From contig JACGCN010000042.1 in the NCBI GenBank assembly GCA_014905825.1, forward strand, positions 186,001-250,000: DNA of 64,000 nucleotides, written 5' to 3'. Below are positions 44,122 through 55,240 of the stretch, piece by piece. The notes beneath the pieces were generated by a model. That model saw nothing but the letters and a program-made list of their open reading frames with translations, was not told the origin of the DNA and ran no database searches. The position numbers and the translations under genes are program-made. Position 1 is the stretch's first letter, and every line of letters begins with the position of its first letter. This DNA is from Lyophyllum atratum (Eukaryota > Basidiomycota > Agaricomycetes > Agaricales > Lyophyllaceae).

Positions 44122-46055
44122 ATGTTTAACTTGCCTCCAGAACTGGCCCTATCTATCTTGGCTTATCTCCCTCTCAATTCTCTTGCAATCTTGCCGCGCG
44201 TGTGCCGCAACTGGCAGAAATTCATCGGGATTCACGCAAATCCCATCTACCACAAAGCTGCCCTACTACACGGATACATATCGTCGATGGACATTTCGCT
44301 TGAGGATACCACCAGGTCTTATTCTCAGCGATCAGTCGGCAGCGTCAGTGGTTGGAAAGATCTGTGTAAGCTGAATCTCTCAAGCTTCTGGAAGTCAATG
44401 AATGATAGAACAGTGCTCGCTCGACAGGTCGGAAGCGCTATTACATTGAAAAAAGCTGGTCAGGAAAGGAACCGTCCGAGGTGACGTCGCATGAGAGTGC
44501 CGGGAAGTTTGTGCATCGTATCAAAGTCGACGAAAAGGCTGGATATATCTTGACGACGTCGTCGGTTGGGGGTCTCACAGTTACCGACTTGCAGGATGAT
44601 CTCAAATTATGGTCGCTTCCCGACGTAAGCTTCTTCAAGCATAGCCATGATAGTTGTCTCATCACGTCAATATACCAGAGTCATGTCCGACCCTACGCCC
44701 ACTGTGAATACGGTGAAGGCTTCGTCATCTTCGACTACGTCGATGGATCCAAGGAGGTATGGCGTCGCGTCGATGATTTCAACGATGATGAAGCAGCTTC
44801 CGTGGTTCCGGAGTCACTGCCTGGTCCGCGCCAACGACGCGTCTCCGCTAACGCCGCCGAGAAGTATTCGTCAGCTGCAACTACTCGCGGTCACTTCCGA
44901 CCTTGGGCAGTCCTGCGCCCACCTCAGACGACCCGTGCCTTCAGATTCTCATACCCAATCCTCGGCGCTGCTGCGTGGGATGCGGTATTTCTGTGGGACG
45001 TGCGGACAGGTGCACTTGTTCAGACGATCGAGCAAACGCAGCGCGGCTCCAATGGAGAGGTAGGCGAAGGCATCCTGGAGTATCTTGGAGATATCAACTA
45101 CATCGAAGTGTCAGAAAGATACGTACTTCTTTGCGGTGTCCGTTTTCTGCGTGCCTTCTCTCGCGAGACCGGAAAATCCGTGCTAGACATCTCGGCCGTG
45201 AGGAATCCGCTCGCTTCTTGGAACTACTCCGTCTCCGCGAACCGGCCTCCTGGGGGAGTCCGAGGAGCTAGATTGATCGCTCAAGAGGTCGATTTTCGAA
45301 GAATTCCTTTGGTGGACTCGAATATCGTAGACGAGTTCGTTGCTGGTCAGTGGTCAAGTCTTCCTCATGTCTATAACCTCTGGATCTTGGATGCACAGTC
45401 CACATCTCGCCTTGCGGTTCCCATTTAGCCGCCCTCATGTGTAGCTCCCGACTCATCATCATCCCGTACTTCGAGAGGGCTTTCAAGCCAGGTGTCACGA
45501 CCTATGATTTGGCCCTCGAGGTTCAGTTAGGTTCTCCTTGTCATTCCTCACGGTATCTGGCGTTCGAAAACGGTCGAATCGGAGTCGTTACTGTTCGTTA
45601 ATCCTGCTTGAGATTTAGTCAAACCTGTCTCATATAAATGATTCCAGAAAACAGGTCTATTCGTTGTCCAGCCTGACTGGCCTGAGGCCCTGGTTTACAA
45701 CGCGGAGAAACCTCCGAGTTTATCCATCTTCCGCGTTCCATCCCTCGCAGACCGATCGTGTTTGGGGGCTGTCTCGTGTCTGCAGATGACTGACACGGGA
45801 CTGTTCTTGAATTGGGATACTCAGTGTATGCCCGACCCAGAAAGCCTCCAAGAACACATCGCCGACCACGAGTTTTACGCTTCCGTCACGGATGAACCCC
45901 GCTTTGCGAGTAAGTCTCTCTTCGCAGGTATCACAAGCCCCCGCCCTCAAAATTTACTACCAGGCCTTGCGCATGGAATTGGTATTATGCTTGTGGATCT
46001 TGATGGTAGGATTGAACCTATCGTTCTCGAATTTTATTTTGACTACCGCATCTAG
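44122..46055 (+). CDS. F-box protein with WD40-like beta-propeller (F-box 3)
   Basis: A canonical F-box starts the protein: MFNLPPELALSILAYLPLNS, LAILPRVCRNWQKFIG. An intron after GWKDL rejoins as RSTGRKRYYIEKSWSG. The rest has repeating blade-like strands with WD40 character: HRIKVDEKAGYILTTSSVGG, TVTDLQDDLKLWSLPD, FVIFDYVDGSKEVWRRVDDF, AWDAVFLWDVRTGALVQTIE, ERYVLLCGVRFLRAFSRETG, then VHISPCGSHLAALMCSSRLI and YLAFENGRIGVV. The last exons end VDLDGRIEPIVLEFYFDYRI. Total about 560 residues. The architecture is that of SCF substrate adaptors in which the propeller reads the substrate. Five or so introns set it apart from the intronless F-box genes nearby. Confidence 0.75.
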
Positions 46056-46481
46056 AGCCAGAGTTTGAGCCGGAGTCATCCAGTGTTATTAGTGTTGATT
46101 TTGCTCCCGCGTAATATTCTGGACTGGTAGCGAAAACAGCTTGTGAAATATCAAACCCATTCACGCGTTACGAAAAAGTAGAAGTCACCCGCTACCTCTG
46201 CTCAACGACCCGTTCGACTTTAATTGAGGTTGTTTCGATTATGCATTCGATGATCACCTGCCTAAGATTACGAGATGGGCGTGGTACGACAGAGATTTAA
46301 ACTAGTTCCAAGAGGTTTTACACTTTAAAGTATGCGCCTGAGACTATTCTGATTATGTCTCCAAGAGGGGGAGTAGGGTATACATAGCAAGAAAGCATGG
46401 TACAAAGGGAGGTGATTAGACTGTAGCAAAGGGAAGAAACGGGTCACGGTGTCCAAATTCAAAGAGCCACGAGTACTATGC
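46056..46481. other. Intergenic, convergent 3' ends
   Basis: AT-rich gap between F-box 3 and F-box 4. No feature recognised. Confidence 0.5.
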
Positions 46482-47795
46482 TCACGGCGGAGCGGTCGGA
46501 CCAGAAACGGGAGGCGCCAGACTGACCCTTCTTACCATTCGAGGGACCACTTTCTGGTCAATTCTGATGTGGGTCAGATCCGGCATGAACTCTGGGTGCT
46601 CGAGGAACGCTAGGATGGGACTTGGGTTCACATCGATCAGGTTCAACCTTATCACCTGCGGGAAGGCTTTCATGAAATTGCGATCGATGATCGACATTTC
46701 GACCTTGGCGAGGGAGAGTTGCTTGACGGTGAAGTATCTCGGAAGGCTGCTCGCCATGCGCAGCACCAGGCATTTGAAAGAGGGGACATCGAGGCTGTCG
46801 AGAACGAGGTTCTCTAGGAGGTTGCCGTACGTCATACGGAGCAAGCGATCGACGCGATCGACGGCGTCAGCCGTGATAGTGGACATCTGGATGCGCGAGA
46901 GGGTGAGACTGCGGAGGGATGTGCTTTCGAAGGAGGGCGTGAATGCTGGTGATGTGAAGAGGTATGTTCCATCAACCTTCAGATCGAAGAGCTGCGGCAT
47001 AGCCGGGGCTGTAGGGATAAGTGGATATGTGGAGTGAGTTAACTGGGTCTGGTCTAAGAGCGTTCCGGCAGAGTTGACAAGGTGTACGACGCGCAGACCA
47101 GCCAGGTTGGAGGCGTCACAGTCAATCATGATATTTTCCATGCGGAGGGTGTGGAAGACGGCAGGGTTAAACTTCACAGGCCCGACATGATATCGTCGGG
47201 TAGTGGGGTCGACCTGATCTAGTACCAAGGATTCGAGGACGGGGAAGGAGACATTTTTGAGTAACATGTTGAATATCAGGCAAAATGTCGCATTATTTGA
47301 TCGGATGTAGAGATAATGCAGACGGGAGATATTCTTCTCCAAGGCCCTGAAGGTTTCCCTGAATTCAACCTGTTGAGCATATGGACGTCGCTGGATGTCA
47401 AGGGCGGGAAGCCAAATTACGAGCGAAAAAACGAATTTCCTCGACCTGGAGAGTAAATCTGAAAAGACCTCTGCGCAGCGTGTGGAACACATATCAAGAT
47501 GAGTCCACTGTGAGACCATTTCGATGACAACCTTTCGCCAGCGGCCGCACACGTGCGATACCAGCATGGGAGTGGGCATCGGCTGTCCGTGGCGCTGCCC
47601 ATCTTGCGGATCACCGTGCCTGCCAGGTGGCAAACGACGCAGCCATTCGAAAATTTCGCCAAGAACTTCGTTCGGCATGAGATGAATAAAGGATGTTGGA
47701 TCCTTCAGACAAACGTCCCGTGTTGGCATCGCGTACATCATATCGTTCAAGTCGAAAGCGGGATGTTGTTGCGGCAGCGGTGAATCTTCGGACAT
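46482..47795 (-). CDS. F-box-like/LRR-like protein (F-box 4)
   Basis: An intronless 437-residue frame from MSEDSPLPQQHPAFDLNDMM at 47795. F-box-like motif: IHLMPNEVLGEIFEWLRRLP, then a Gly/His/Gln insert, then PMLVSHVCGRWRKVVIEMVS and QWTHLDM. The C-terminal two thirds show weak leucine-rich strands (RLHYLYIRSNNATF, LESLVLDQVDP, LAGLRVVHLVNSAG, LRSLTLSRIQM, LLENLVLDSLD, VIRLNLIDVNPS). Predicted SCF adaptor. The start is the first Met of the frame. Confidence 0.8.
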   Translation of the reverse strand: MSEDSPLPQQHPAFDLNDMMYAMPTRDVCLKDPTSFIHLMPNEVLGEIFEWLRRLPPGRHGDPQDGQRHGQPMPTPMLVSHVCGRWRKVVIEMVSQWTHLDMCSTRCAEVFSDLLSRSRKFVFSLVIWLPALDIQRRPYAQQVEFRETFRALEKNISRLHYLYIRSNNATFCLIFNMLLKNVSFPVLESLVLDQVDPTTRRYHVGPVKFNPAVFHTLRMENIMIDCDASNLAGLRVVHLVNSAGTLLDQTQLTHSTYPLIPTAPAMPQLFDLKVDGTYLFTSPAFTPSFESTSLRSLTLSRIQMSTITADAVDRVDRLLRMTYGNLLENLVLDSLDVPSFKCLVLRMASSLPRYFTVKQLSLAKVEMSIIDRNFMKAFPQVIRLNLIDVNPSPILAFLEHPEFMPDLTHIRIDQKVVPRMVRRVSLAPPVSGPTAPP

Positions 47796-50700
47796 GTATA
47801 CACAACCGAGTCAGAGGTGCTAGAGCTGTTCGACTGCGCCCACGTTTGCGAGGACTTCCAGCGTTTCTGATGTCAGAAGACTAGTTCCGTCAGTCAACTG
47901 GTGTGTGGACCATAACGCACACTCACCACCGGTTGTGAAAGGATCACTTCGCTTCTGTCCCGTTCTGTCCACGCGAGGAACGGCTCGAAGTCTCAAAGCC
48001 GTGTTAGACGACGATGACGATCAACACAAGAATAGCCTGAGCCCTGCATATCATGGTCAGGGCGTGTCCGGCAAGATCCCTTGATCTCCGACTTCGGCAG
48101 GTACCAAGCCGTTTCCCTGCCATTTTTTGCCTTGAACACTACTTCCACATCGCTGTAGTCACATCGCCCTAGTCAACCCATTGCACTCAAGAACTTTTCC
48201 TAGTCTGTATACTGTACCATTTCAGGGATGTAATCGCAATGGTAAGTTAAGCATCTCAAGCCCGAACTCATCCTAACGGCTGTAGTCAACGTTATTGGAG
48301 TCCCATGTCCTGCAAAACTGCGTATACTCATCCACGATGTATTCTGCATCCGCGACGACGTCCATGTTGATTGGACCCCTCCAACCCAACCTCAGGCCCA
48401 CCCACTCTTGAACACGAACGTTGCTCAACATTCACATGGCGCGCCTCAGAGCCCACGGGCGCCTCCTGGCAGAAATCAGAACCAACGCCATCAACGTCAC
48501 GCCCTGGCAGATTGTCAAGTGTAGACCCCCGTCCAATGAACACGATCGGATTTTCACGGACGGAACAGCGCATGTCCTCAAGATTCGAGTTACGAGTACA
48601 TCCCCGGGCCGACGTCGGGCGAAGTTCACCTCCGTGCGGGGTCAGTTCTGGACCTTTCGAGAAGATGTCTGCTATAAAGTTGGAGTGGGTCCATACTTGC
48701 CGTACTCATCTTCAAGGCCCAACGGTCGCTTCGATGCCCTGATGTGATGAATACTGCGAACCGAAGATTTCGTAGCGCAGGAAAAATCCACGATCAGACG
48801 CCGGAAACTCGAAAGAGGATATATAGAGGGGCGCTACACGGCGTCTACACACGAGTGCACTGAGGTGAGGGGTGGTGTTGCGGAAGGTGTAGGCAGGAAA
48901 TGTGGACTCGACCATACGACGTGTCTCCGAGCACAGAGCGCCCTGCTAGCGTACGTACCTCCGAGAAGATGTCGCTCATGGGGAGTGGGTATCTATCCAT
49001 CTCCAAGGTCCAAGTTCCAAGTTCCAAACCCCCTCGACCAAGTCTGACGAATACTTAGAGATTCCATATGCCATGCTAAGTTATACGTCCTGACGTCTCC
49101 CCCCATAATAAGCGCCGGAAGGTAGAAAGAGGATACGTGGAGGGCACCCACATGCATCTGTGGGCATCGAAGGGAATTCGAAGTCTCATGCGAGGGCGAT
49201 CGGGACACACACTTCGAACTGCGCTTCCTCGCAGTTGCTTTATTCCCTTTCTGTCCTCCTTTCCTCGTTTCCTTGTTCCGTTTTCGAACTTACAGCACGA
49301 GCTGAAGCTGCTCCCAAGAGGGGCGTCAAGAATTGAGACGATAGTGCCGCTCTCTCCCAGACGGTGTGACCCACACGTGTTCCACGACCCATCGATAAAA
49401 GATAGATGAATGGTGTTGCAGCTTACAGCTTACGTCCAGGTTGAGTCGCACACCGACACGACACTGGCCCGTCCCTGGATTTGGATTCTGATGGAAGGGA
49501 ACGTACGCGCGGACGTGAACGTTAATCTAAAGATACGCAAAAGATGAAGCGCGTCAGAGGTGGGTATGTAAGGCCTAGGCAAGCCGCAGGAGATGTGGGG
49601 CTGGTTGTTTGTCGCCGTTCCTTAGTTCGTGTCGTTGTATAATTGAAAACGTTGATGTTATTGATATGTCAGCTCCCAAAACTGGGGCGTTGTTCTCGTT
49701 TCTGTTAGAGCGTCATCACAAAACGCGTTTCCTTGAACTTGATCATGATCGAGTGGAAGATTGAAAGATCGGCATTGGATGATGGGGATGGAGCGTATGC
49801 AGAAGATGGGACGGGGGATGGGGGGTATCATGGGCATGTGTGGTGTGCTTTCAATCCGTGCGGCTGATGTCGTCTTTGCTTTCCATAGTCTTTCAGCTTC
49901 AGGCCTTCAGCCATAGCGAATAGGCACTGGGGAGGGAGTCGTTTCTAAATCATTTCAACGTGCCAGTGGACGAACATGCCAGGAAGGCTTGTCAGATACT
50001 TGCTTACGCTGAGAGGGCCGTCTGAGGAAACTTGAAGTGTGATTGCTGTTTATAGACGGTGACTATCATACTTACCTTGTACTTATAACGGTACCGGAAT
50101 CAATGCCTTCATCACGCCAACAACGGGACTCCGGTCATTCAGATGCATGGAGCCAGACACGGCCAACAAGAAGGAGTTTGACATGGGTCTGGAAGTGAAC
50201 AATTGCACGCGTTAGACAATTGTACTTGTGGGCAAGATAAGATTCTGTCCATACGTCACATAGCATGAGGACAACGACACTTGTATGATCCAACGCGAAA
50301 CTCTATCGTCAATTATTTTGCTCTAAAAAGTCGCGCAGCACCTTAGAGAAAGGATGAAGTATCCTTATGGGGATTTCGGGGGTTCTCTGAGGCTTGGACC
50401 ACGATGGGTAAAAAACTACAAATAGACCATGAGAGTGGACACAAATTAGATCATCACCAGTGGGGATGATCGCCTTGACAGATGCTTCGAAGCTTCGTGT
50501 GTCTTCGAAGAATCGAATACGCCCATTCTAGAACATTGAACTGAAATAATTCAGGGTCTTCTATGCTCAGTGGCGGCCTTTCAAGGAGACATTAATGCGT
50601 GGGGGGCAGTTCGAGGGTGAGAATCTCGACGCCGGAGTTGCAAGTCGATGACGGACAGTACAGAAACGGTGAAAGCCGTGATTCCATCAAGTAGGCGTAC

Positions 50701-51421
50701 GGGAGATGATCATGGCATTGGAACCACCGGAGGATAGGCTTCGCTTCGCAAGCTGTGCACCACTAATATATGTCAACTCCAGCCGGACTTGAAGACGGGG
50801 AACGGGACGAATGGAATGACAAGCAGGTCTGGCAGAGAGAATATACTTCAACAGTGACCGAGAGCACAGATGATAGGGGAGGGCATCAGCAAAGGGGTAG
50901 ACGTCGACGGGATCAGGCTGAGCGAGTCTTCGCTGCCAGTCAAGGTCCGAACTTCTCGGCTGGGCAGAAAGCGGCCAAATGCGGTAAACCACGTGCTGGG
51001 TTGTACTCACGGATTGCCAGGCCAGAAGCCCGTTGTCTCCTCCTCATCTCCCTCATCTCCTCCCAACCCCGTTTTCCAATCCAGCTGCCCGGCGACATCT
51101 ACAGGCTCATATAACGGCCTAGGCTACAGAACGATGGCGAGATTGGACAAGCTTCAGCGGCTGGTAGCCACCGTCCGAAGTCAGCATGGGAAAAGGTGGG
51201 TGTCCGAATCTCTACTTTGTCTTCTTTCTTTTGCTTCCAGGATATGGTTTCCTTCCATTTTATTCTACGCAGCTTTGCATCCATTCCAAGGTCTGGTGGG
51301 AAATATTCCAAGTTACAACCATTCCAGGTTATAACCATTCCAAGTTATAATGCCGCTTCTATAGAATGGAACTGCTGTCTGCACGGGTTTTTAACCCGTA
51401 TACTTTCACGGGAATGAAACA
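47796..51421. other. 3.6-kb gene-poor stretch
   Basis: No gene could be supported. A frame at 48371-48747 is open on two phases but without recognisable content. Visible structure: a degenerate duplication with a period near 300 bp (48657-48900 versus 48959-49190, sharing CGAGAAGATGT, GAATACT and GAAAGAGGATA) and three 16-bp units at 51305-51352. The end holds the promoter of F-box 5. Confidence 0.5.
51305..51352. repeat. 16-bp tandem repeat, 3 units
   Basis: ATTCCAAGTTACAACC, ATTCCAGGTTATAACC and ATTCCAAGTTATAATG follow each other, ending 70 bp upstream of the F-box 5 ATG. The middle unit holds the self-complementary GGTTATAACC. Confidence 0.9.
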
Positions 51422-53119
51422 ATGAAGACTAATCTTGTATTCTATCATAGGCCTTCGCCGCGCTCTCAAGCGTCGGGCGAAACGCGCCAGCGCAACCTCC
51501 CCTATCTACCCCCTGAACTCTGGATTCTCATTTTCCGCTACGCCACCTCCTCGTGCTCCACCCAAGAGTGCTTCTCGCGGACCGTCTCCTTCCTTTCCCT
51601 AGCGCACTCCCATTCCCACCTCCAACACCGACTTTCCCACTACCGCGCCGTGATGCGACGAAAGGCCGCCATGACTCTCGTCTGCAAGGATTGGTACACC
51701 TTTGCTCAAGAAGTTCTCTTCGAGTTCGTGTGGATCAGTCGTGCAAGCGAAGCGCGCGCCCTCGCCGCCATACTCGAGCGTGATGGCCCTGGCGCTAGTA
51801 ACGGTCAATACATCCGACGACTCCACATAGAGACACCTTCGTTGGAGCGATGTTGCCCCGTCGACTTACGAACCATATTAGATTGCGCTCCACGCCTCGT
51901 GGTGTACTCAGATTATCGTTCTGTCCGACGTAATATCTACGAAGAATCGTGCAACCCCCGCTCCTCGCCACAACAACTTCTTTCTGCGCTCGCCCACCCC
52001 AACAACTCACTACGACGGCTATCATGGACGAACTACGATGATGTCTCGTTCCATCTCCACATGTCGCCCATGCTCGAAACAACGGCGACGAACCTCGAAT
52101 TCCTCGAGCTCAACTTTTGTTCCAGCCATCTTCATTCCATGTCCTCCTCTTCGCCCTCCCTCTGCCCCGAAGCCATCACATTAACCCTCCCCGCCCTACG
52201 CTCTCTAAAGGTGACCCTCGACAATGCCACCTTCGCTGTCCTCTCTTCGTGGTCCATGCCCTCCCTCCAAAATCTTTCCGTCCTCTCCGCCGACTTTTCC
52301 TATGCCTCCTCCGGGTTCTCCCAGTTTTTCATGGTCCACGGCCCCAAACTCACCCAACTCGAACTCGGCCACTCCTCTTCCACAATCGAAGAACACTATC
52401 TCACCGCTCTCCCCTCTACCACCGGCCCCCATCCCCAGGGCTCCACCACCTCCCCCTCCATACCCCTCGCAGCATGGTGCCCCAACCTCGTCGAGTTCAT
52501 CTGCAGCGCCGACGCCGAATGGAACTGGCAGCACCCCGATTGGATCGCGCCGCACGTGCTCCTCCCGACGCACCCGACACTGCAGTTCATCGGGATCCGC
52601 GACCTGGACAAGCGGATCCGCGACGACATGACGATGCAGCAGGCGGGGGAGGAGCCGTTCTTCATGCTCCTCGAGCAGGTCGGGAGTCTCCTCCGGCGGG
52701 ACTTCTTCCCCGCGCTCCTGTATATCCGCGATATGAGCTGGGAGAGCGACCTCATGCGCCGCGGGGTGGGGGTGAGCTTTGGTGCGAGTGCGAGCGCGGT
52801 CGGGCTGGTGCATGGAGGTGGTGGTGGGGAGGGCGGGGGGAGGAGGGCGGGGGGGCTTGGGATGCTGCTGTTTGGGGGGAAGAGGAGGAGGGGGATGGAG
52901 GAGGCTGCGGTGGTGGGGGGGCCGGTGCTGAGCCAGGAGACGTTGAAGGTGTTGAGGTTTTGGCAGTGCGTGCTGGAGCGGTGTCGGGCGGGTGGGGTGT
53001 GGATGGAGGACTTTAAAGGGGTGAATGTGACGATGCGGGATTTGAGGAGGGCGGAGGCGGGGAAGGGTGGGGGGGCGGGGAAGCTTGATTTTGGGACTGT
53101 GGATGGGGTCGGGTGGTAG
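51422..53119 (+). CDS. F-box-like/LRR-like protein (F-box 5)
   Basis: An intronless 565-residue frame from MKTNLVFYHRPSPRSQASGE. F-box-like motif: LPYLPPELWILIFRYATSSC, an insert, then KAAMTLVCKDWYTFAQEVLF and EFVWISRASEARALAAIL. LRR-like strands follow (LEFLELNFCSSHLHSM, LPALRSLKVTLDNATF, SLQNLSVLSADFSY, LTQLELGHSSS). The C-terminal 120 residues contain long Gly runs (GGGGGEGGGRRAGG) encoded by a very G-rich sense strand, and a conserved-looking end (LKVLRFWQCVLERC). Predicted SCF adaptor. Base composition changes sharply from C-rich to G-rich around 52740. Confidence 0.75.
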   Translation: MKTNLVFYHRPSPRSQASGETRQRNLPYLPPELWILIFRYATSSCSTQECFSRTVSFLSLAHSHSHLQHRLSHYRAVMRRKAAMTLVCKDWYTFAQEVLFEFVWISRASEARALAAILERDGPGASNGQYIRRLHIETPSLERCCPVDLRTILDCAPRLVVYSDYRSVRRNIYEESCNPRSSPQQLLSALAHPNNSLRRLSWTNYDDVSFHLHMSPMLETTATNLEFLELNFCSSHLHSMSSSSPSLCPEAITLTLPALRSLKVTLDNATFAVLSSWSMPSLQNLSVLSADFSYASSGFSQFFMVHGPKLTQLELGHSSSTIEEHYLTALPSTTGPHPQGSTTSPSIPLAAWCPNLVEFICSADAEWNWQHPDWIAPHVLLPTHPTLQFIGIRDLDKRIRDDMTMQQAGEEPFFMLLEQVGSLLRRDFFPALLYIRDMSWESDLMRRGVGVSFGASASAVGLVHGGGGGEGGGRRAGGLGMLLFGGKRRRGMEEAAVVGGPVLSQETLKVLRFWQCVLERCRAGGVWMEDFKGVNVTMRDLRRAEAGKGGGAGKLDFGTVDGVGW

Positions 53120-54147
53120 CGTCTTTGGTGTTATCATTGCCTACGTATGTCCGCTTCTGATTCCTCTTCCCCAACATCCCTTCTTTCTCGCTGTTTTGAG
53201 CCCCGTTACGACCTTTTTACGACACCCCCATGCCCATATATAGACTTTCATCGCTTTCACCCACATACCACCACCATGCTCTTGCACCCCCGGGATACCA
53301 CACTGGGTGGGGTTTCTTATAGGCTCGTACATCTCACCCATTCGTCTCCTTGTTATCGTTCCTTTATTCTGGTTTTTTTTGGACACATGGACCCCAACGT
53401 CGTTACATCATTGTCTCGCTCTCGCTCGCTTTCAGATTCCCGACCCATCGCGCACTTGCATCCCATATCCACATACACTCTCATCCCCCCTCATATAGCC
53501 AAGAACACTGGCCGCACCCTACTACATACGCACGACCCCTCTCTCTCTTCCCCCCCTCCCCCCCCTCCCACCCCTCACGCACACACTCCATACTCAGTAT
53601 ATGTGCATACAGTACAGACATCCGATGAGACCCATAGATACCCATCCCCACACGTCAGTACGTTACGAAATCAGGAAACTCGTTTTCTTATCGACGCTCG
53701 TTAGGGATGACCGACGTACTTCAGTCGACATTCTAAAATCTATCCAGTAGCAACGCCGTGGATGTCGCGCATCTTCGTGGTTCGACTGCGTACTCCGACA
53801 CGTGTTATGGTTTTGAAAACGGCTGATTTTGCGGCTGGAAAAGAACCACAACGTCACGACTTGAGAATCCCCTGACAGCGAACTTGACATATGCTATTCG
53901 AATTTCTTCTCTCTCTCATCTCCGCATGGCTTCTCTTTCGATTACAACAAGCCTCAGCTCAGCCTCAGCCGCGGTCGCCGGTGAAAGGAAGGTAAATGTG
54001 CGATTGTGATGCGCCGATTACCACCCGCACAACTAAGCCAATGCGTACTACCTCAAAGATTCACGAAGCAAAGGCGTAGACTTGCGTTCAAGAGGCAACG
54101 AACACGCGGGCGGGCGAGTAAAAGAAAACATACGCAGGATTGCCAAT
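53120..54147. other. Pyrimidine-rich 3' flank and intergenic region
   Basis: 53147-53640 is strongly CT-rich on the plus strand (for example CCCCCCTCCCCCCCCTCCC near 53555). This is opposite in skew to the preceding G-rich coding end. No gene supported. Confidence 0.5.
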
Positions 54148-54230
54148 AGTCGGTCCCTGAGTCGAACAGGGCTCTCCAGGGCGCAGCGTACTCCACTCAG
54201 GAGTGTTAAGTTCTGCTGCGCTACCGGACC
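54148..54230 (-). ncRNA. tRNA-like unit, type X (copy X1)
   Basis: Minus strand: A-box-like TAGCGCAGCAG, B-box GTTCGACTC in a perfect T-arm (CCCTG/CAGGG, loop TTCGACT), and a partly paired acceptor (GGTCCGG with ACCGACT, 5 of 7 including one wobble). Instead of D and anticodon arms there is one nested hairpin: GCGCAGC pairs with GCTGCGC and encloses ACTCC-TGAGT-GGAGT. A Pol III-style T-run (GTTTTCTTTT) follows about 20 nt downstream. Could be a diverged tRNA, a SINE head or a novel Pol III RNA. Confidence 0.5.
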
Positions 54231-54561
54231 GTTGTAAGTATCAAGGTCTGCGGCTGTATGAATAGCCTAAGGATGCAAGTTTCGATTGCGATTAGGCGAG
54301 ATCCTGGACGGGGCTAGCACGCAGCGGACCTTGCTTCGAGGCTTTCGGGGGATTGGGCTGTGAGTGCAGAGGCGGGCAGGGATATAAACTAGGGCTGGGA
54401 GTGGGGTGTTTTACTTTGACGTCGATGTTTTTGCCCCCCTCACGGACTGATCCCCTGCTGTCTATTATCGTGCGTTGGAGGTTTCGGAATTGCTGCGCTA
54501 TTCGCTCAAGAATCCGATGGGAAGCTCGTACAAAACATTTATGTGATGAAGTATTATTATT

Positions 54562-54674
54562 GCTCAGCCCCTGATTCGAACAGGCTCTGTGCTGGCGGAT
54601 GCGCCTTTCCACCCCTCCCATAGTATCTCTTACATAGATGCCAGACGGCCTGATAGCCCACTAGGCCACCAAGC
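54562..54674 (-). ncRNA. tRNA-like unit, type Y (copy Y1)
   Basis: Minus strand: near-consensus A-box TGGCCTAGTGGG, a D-arm with stem GCCT/AGGC, B-box GTTCGAATC, and acceptor arms GCTTGGT/GCTGAGC that pair fully if wobbles are allowed. The centre is over-long (about 55 nt) and bounded by CTGGC/GCCAG, which looks like an anticodon stem holding an intron. The anticodon cannot be fixed. A TTTT run lies about 28 nt downstream. Confidence 0.5.
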
Positions 54675-54913
54675 CTGTCAACGCATTTCGACAGTTCATT
54701 GCCATATCGCGAAGCCTGTCAACGCATTTCGAAATTTCATGGCCACATCGCAATAATTGTAGACCACGCGGTCTACGCCCAAGAACCTCGTCTACACCAA
54801 AAGAAGAGTCAAAATGCTATGGTTCCAAACGCAGATCCACTTACCAGCGACCACTCATGCATTACCACGCAGAAAGGCTGTCCACCAAAAGACTTTCCAA
54901 ATCCCTGGACGAT

Positions 54914-54999
54914 GATTCATCCCTGAGTCGAACAGGGCTCTCCGCCATCGAGTTGACCTTCGGAGGGGAGGGTGCGATCTACCACTGCGCTGCTGAACC
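54914..54999 (-). ncRNA. tRNA-like unit, type Z (copy Z1)
   Basis: Minus strand: acceptor GGTTCAG/ATGAATC (6 of 7 with one wobble), A-box-like CAGCGCAGTGG, D-arm GCGC/GCAC with one mismatch, T-arm CCCTG/CAGGG with B-box GTTCGACTC. The anticodon region is 12-14 nt too long for a class I tRNA without intron. If read with an intron after position 37 the loop gives CCG (Arg), a speculative call. T-run about 28 nt downstream. Confidence 0.5.
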
Positions 55000-55240
55000 T
55001 TGAACATCCGAGCCGTGCTGTGCGATGCTAGCCGTGGAATTACACTGCGCATTGACACGAAAAAGGAAGGAAGGTCACGGTAAGTACACGATGCGATGCG
55101 ATGAATTCCACTCGCACAAGTAAGCCAGTGCGTACGACCTCAGAGATTCACGCAGCAAAGGCGGAGACTCGCTTACATTTGAAGAGACAACGAACGGGCG
55201 GGCGGGACGAGTAAAAGGAATCGTAAAACAACATTATTGG

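Noticed and set aside
48371..48747. Overlapping frames in the 3.6-kb gap
   Set aside because: Two phases are open at once and neither has recognisable motifs or plausible splice partners.
52117..53137. Alternative long Pro/Arg/His-rich frames over F-box 5
   Set aside because: They arise from GC-rich composition; only the 565-residue frame shows F-box and LRR-like patterns.
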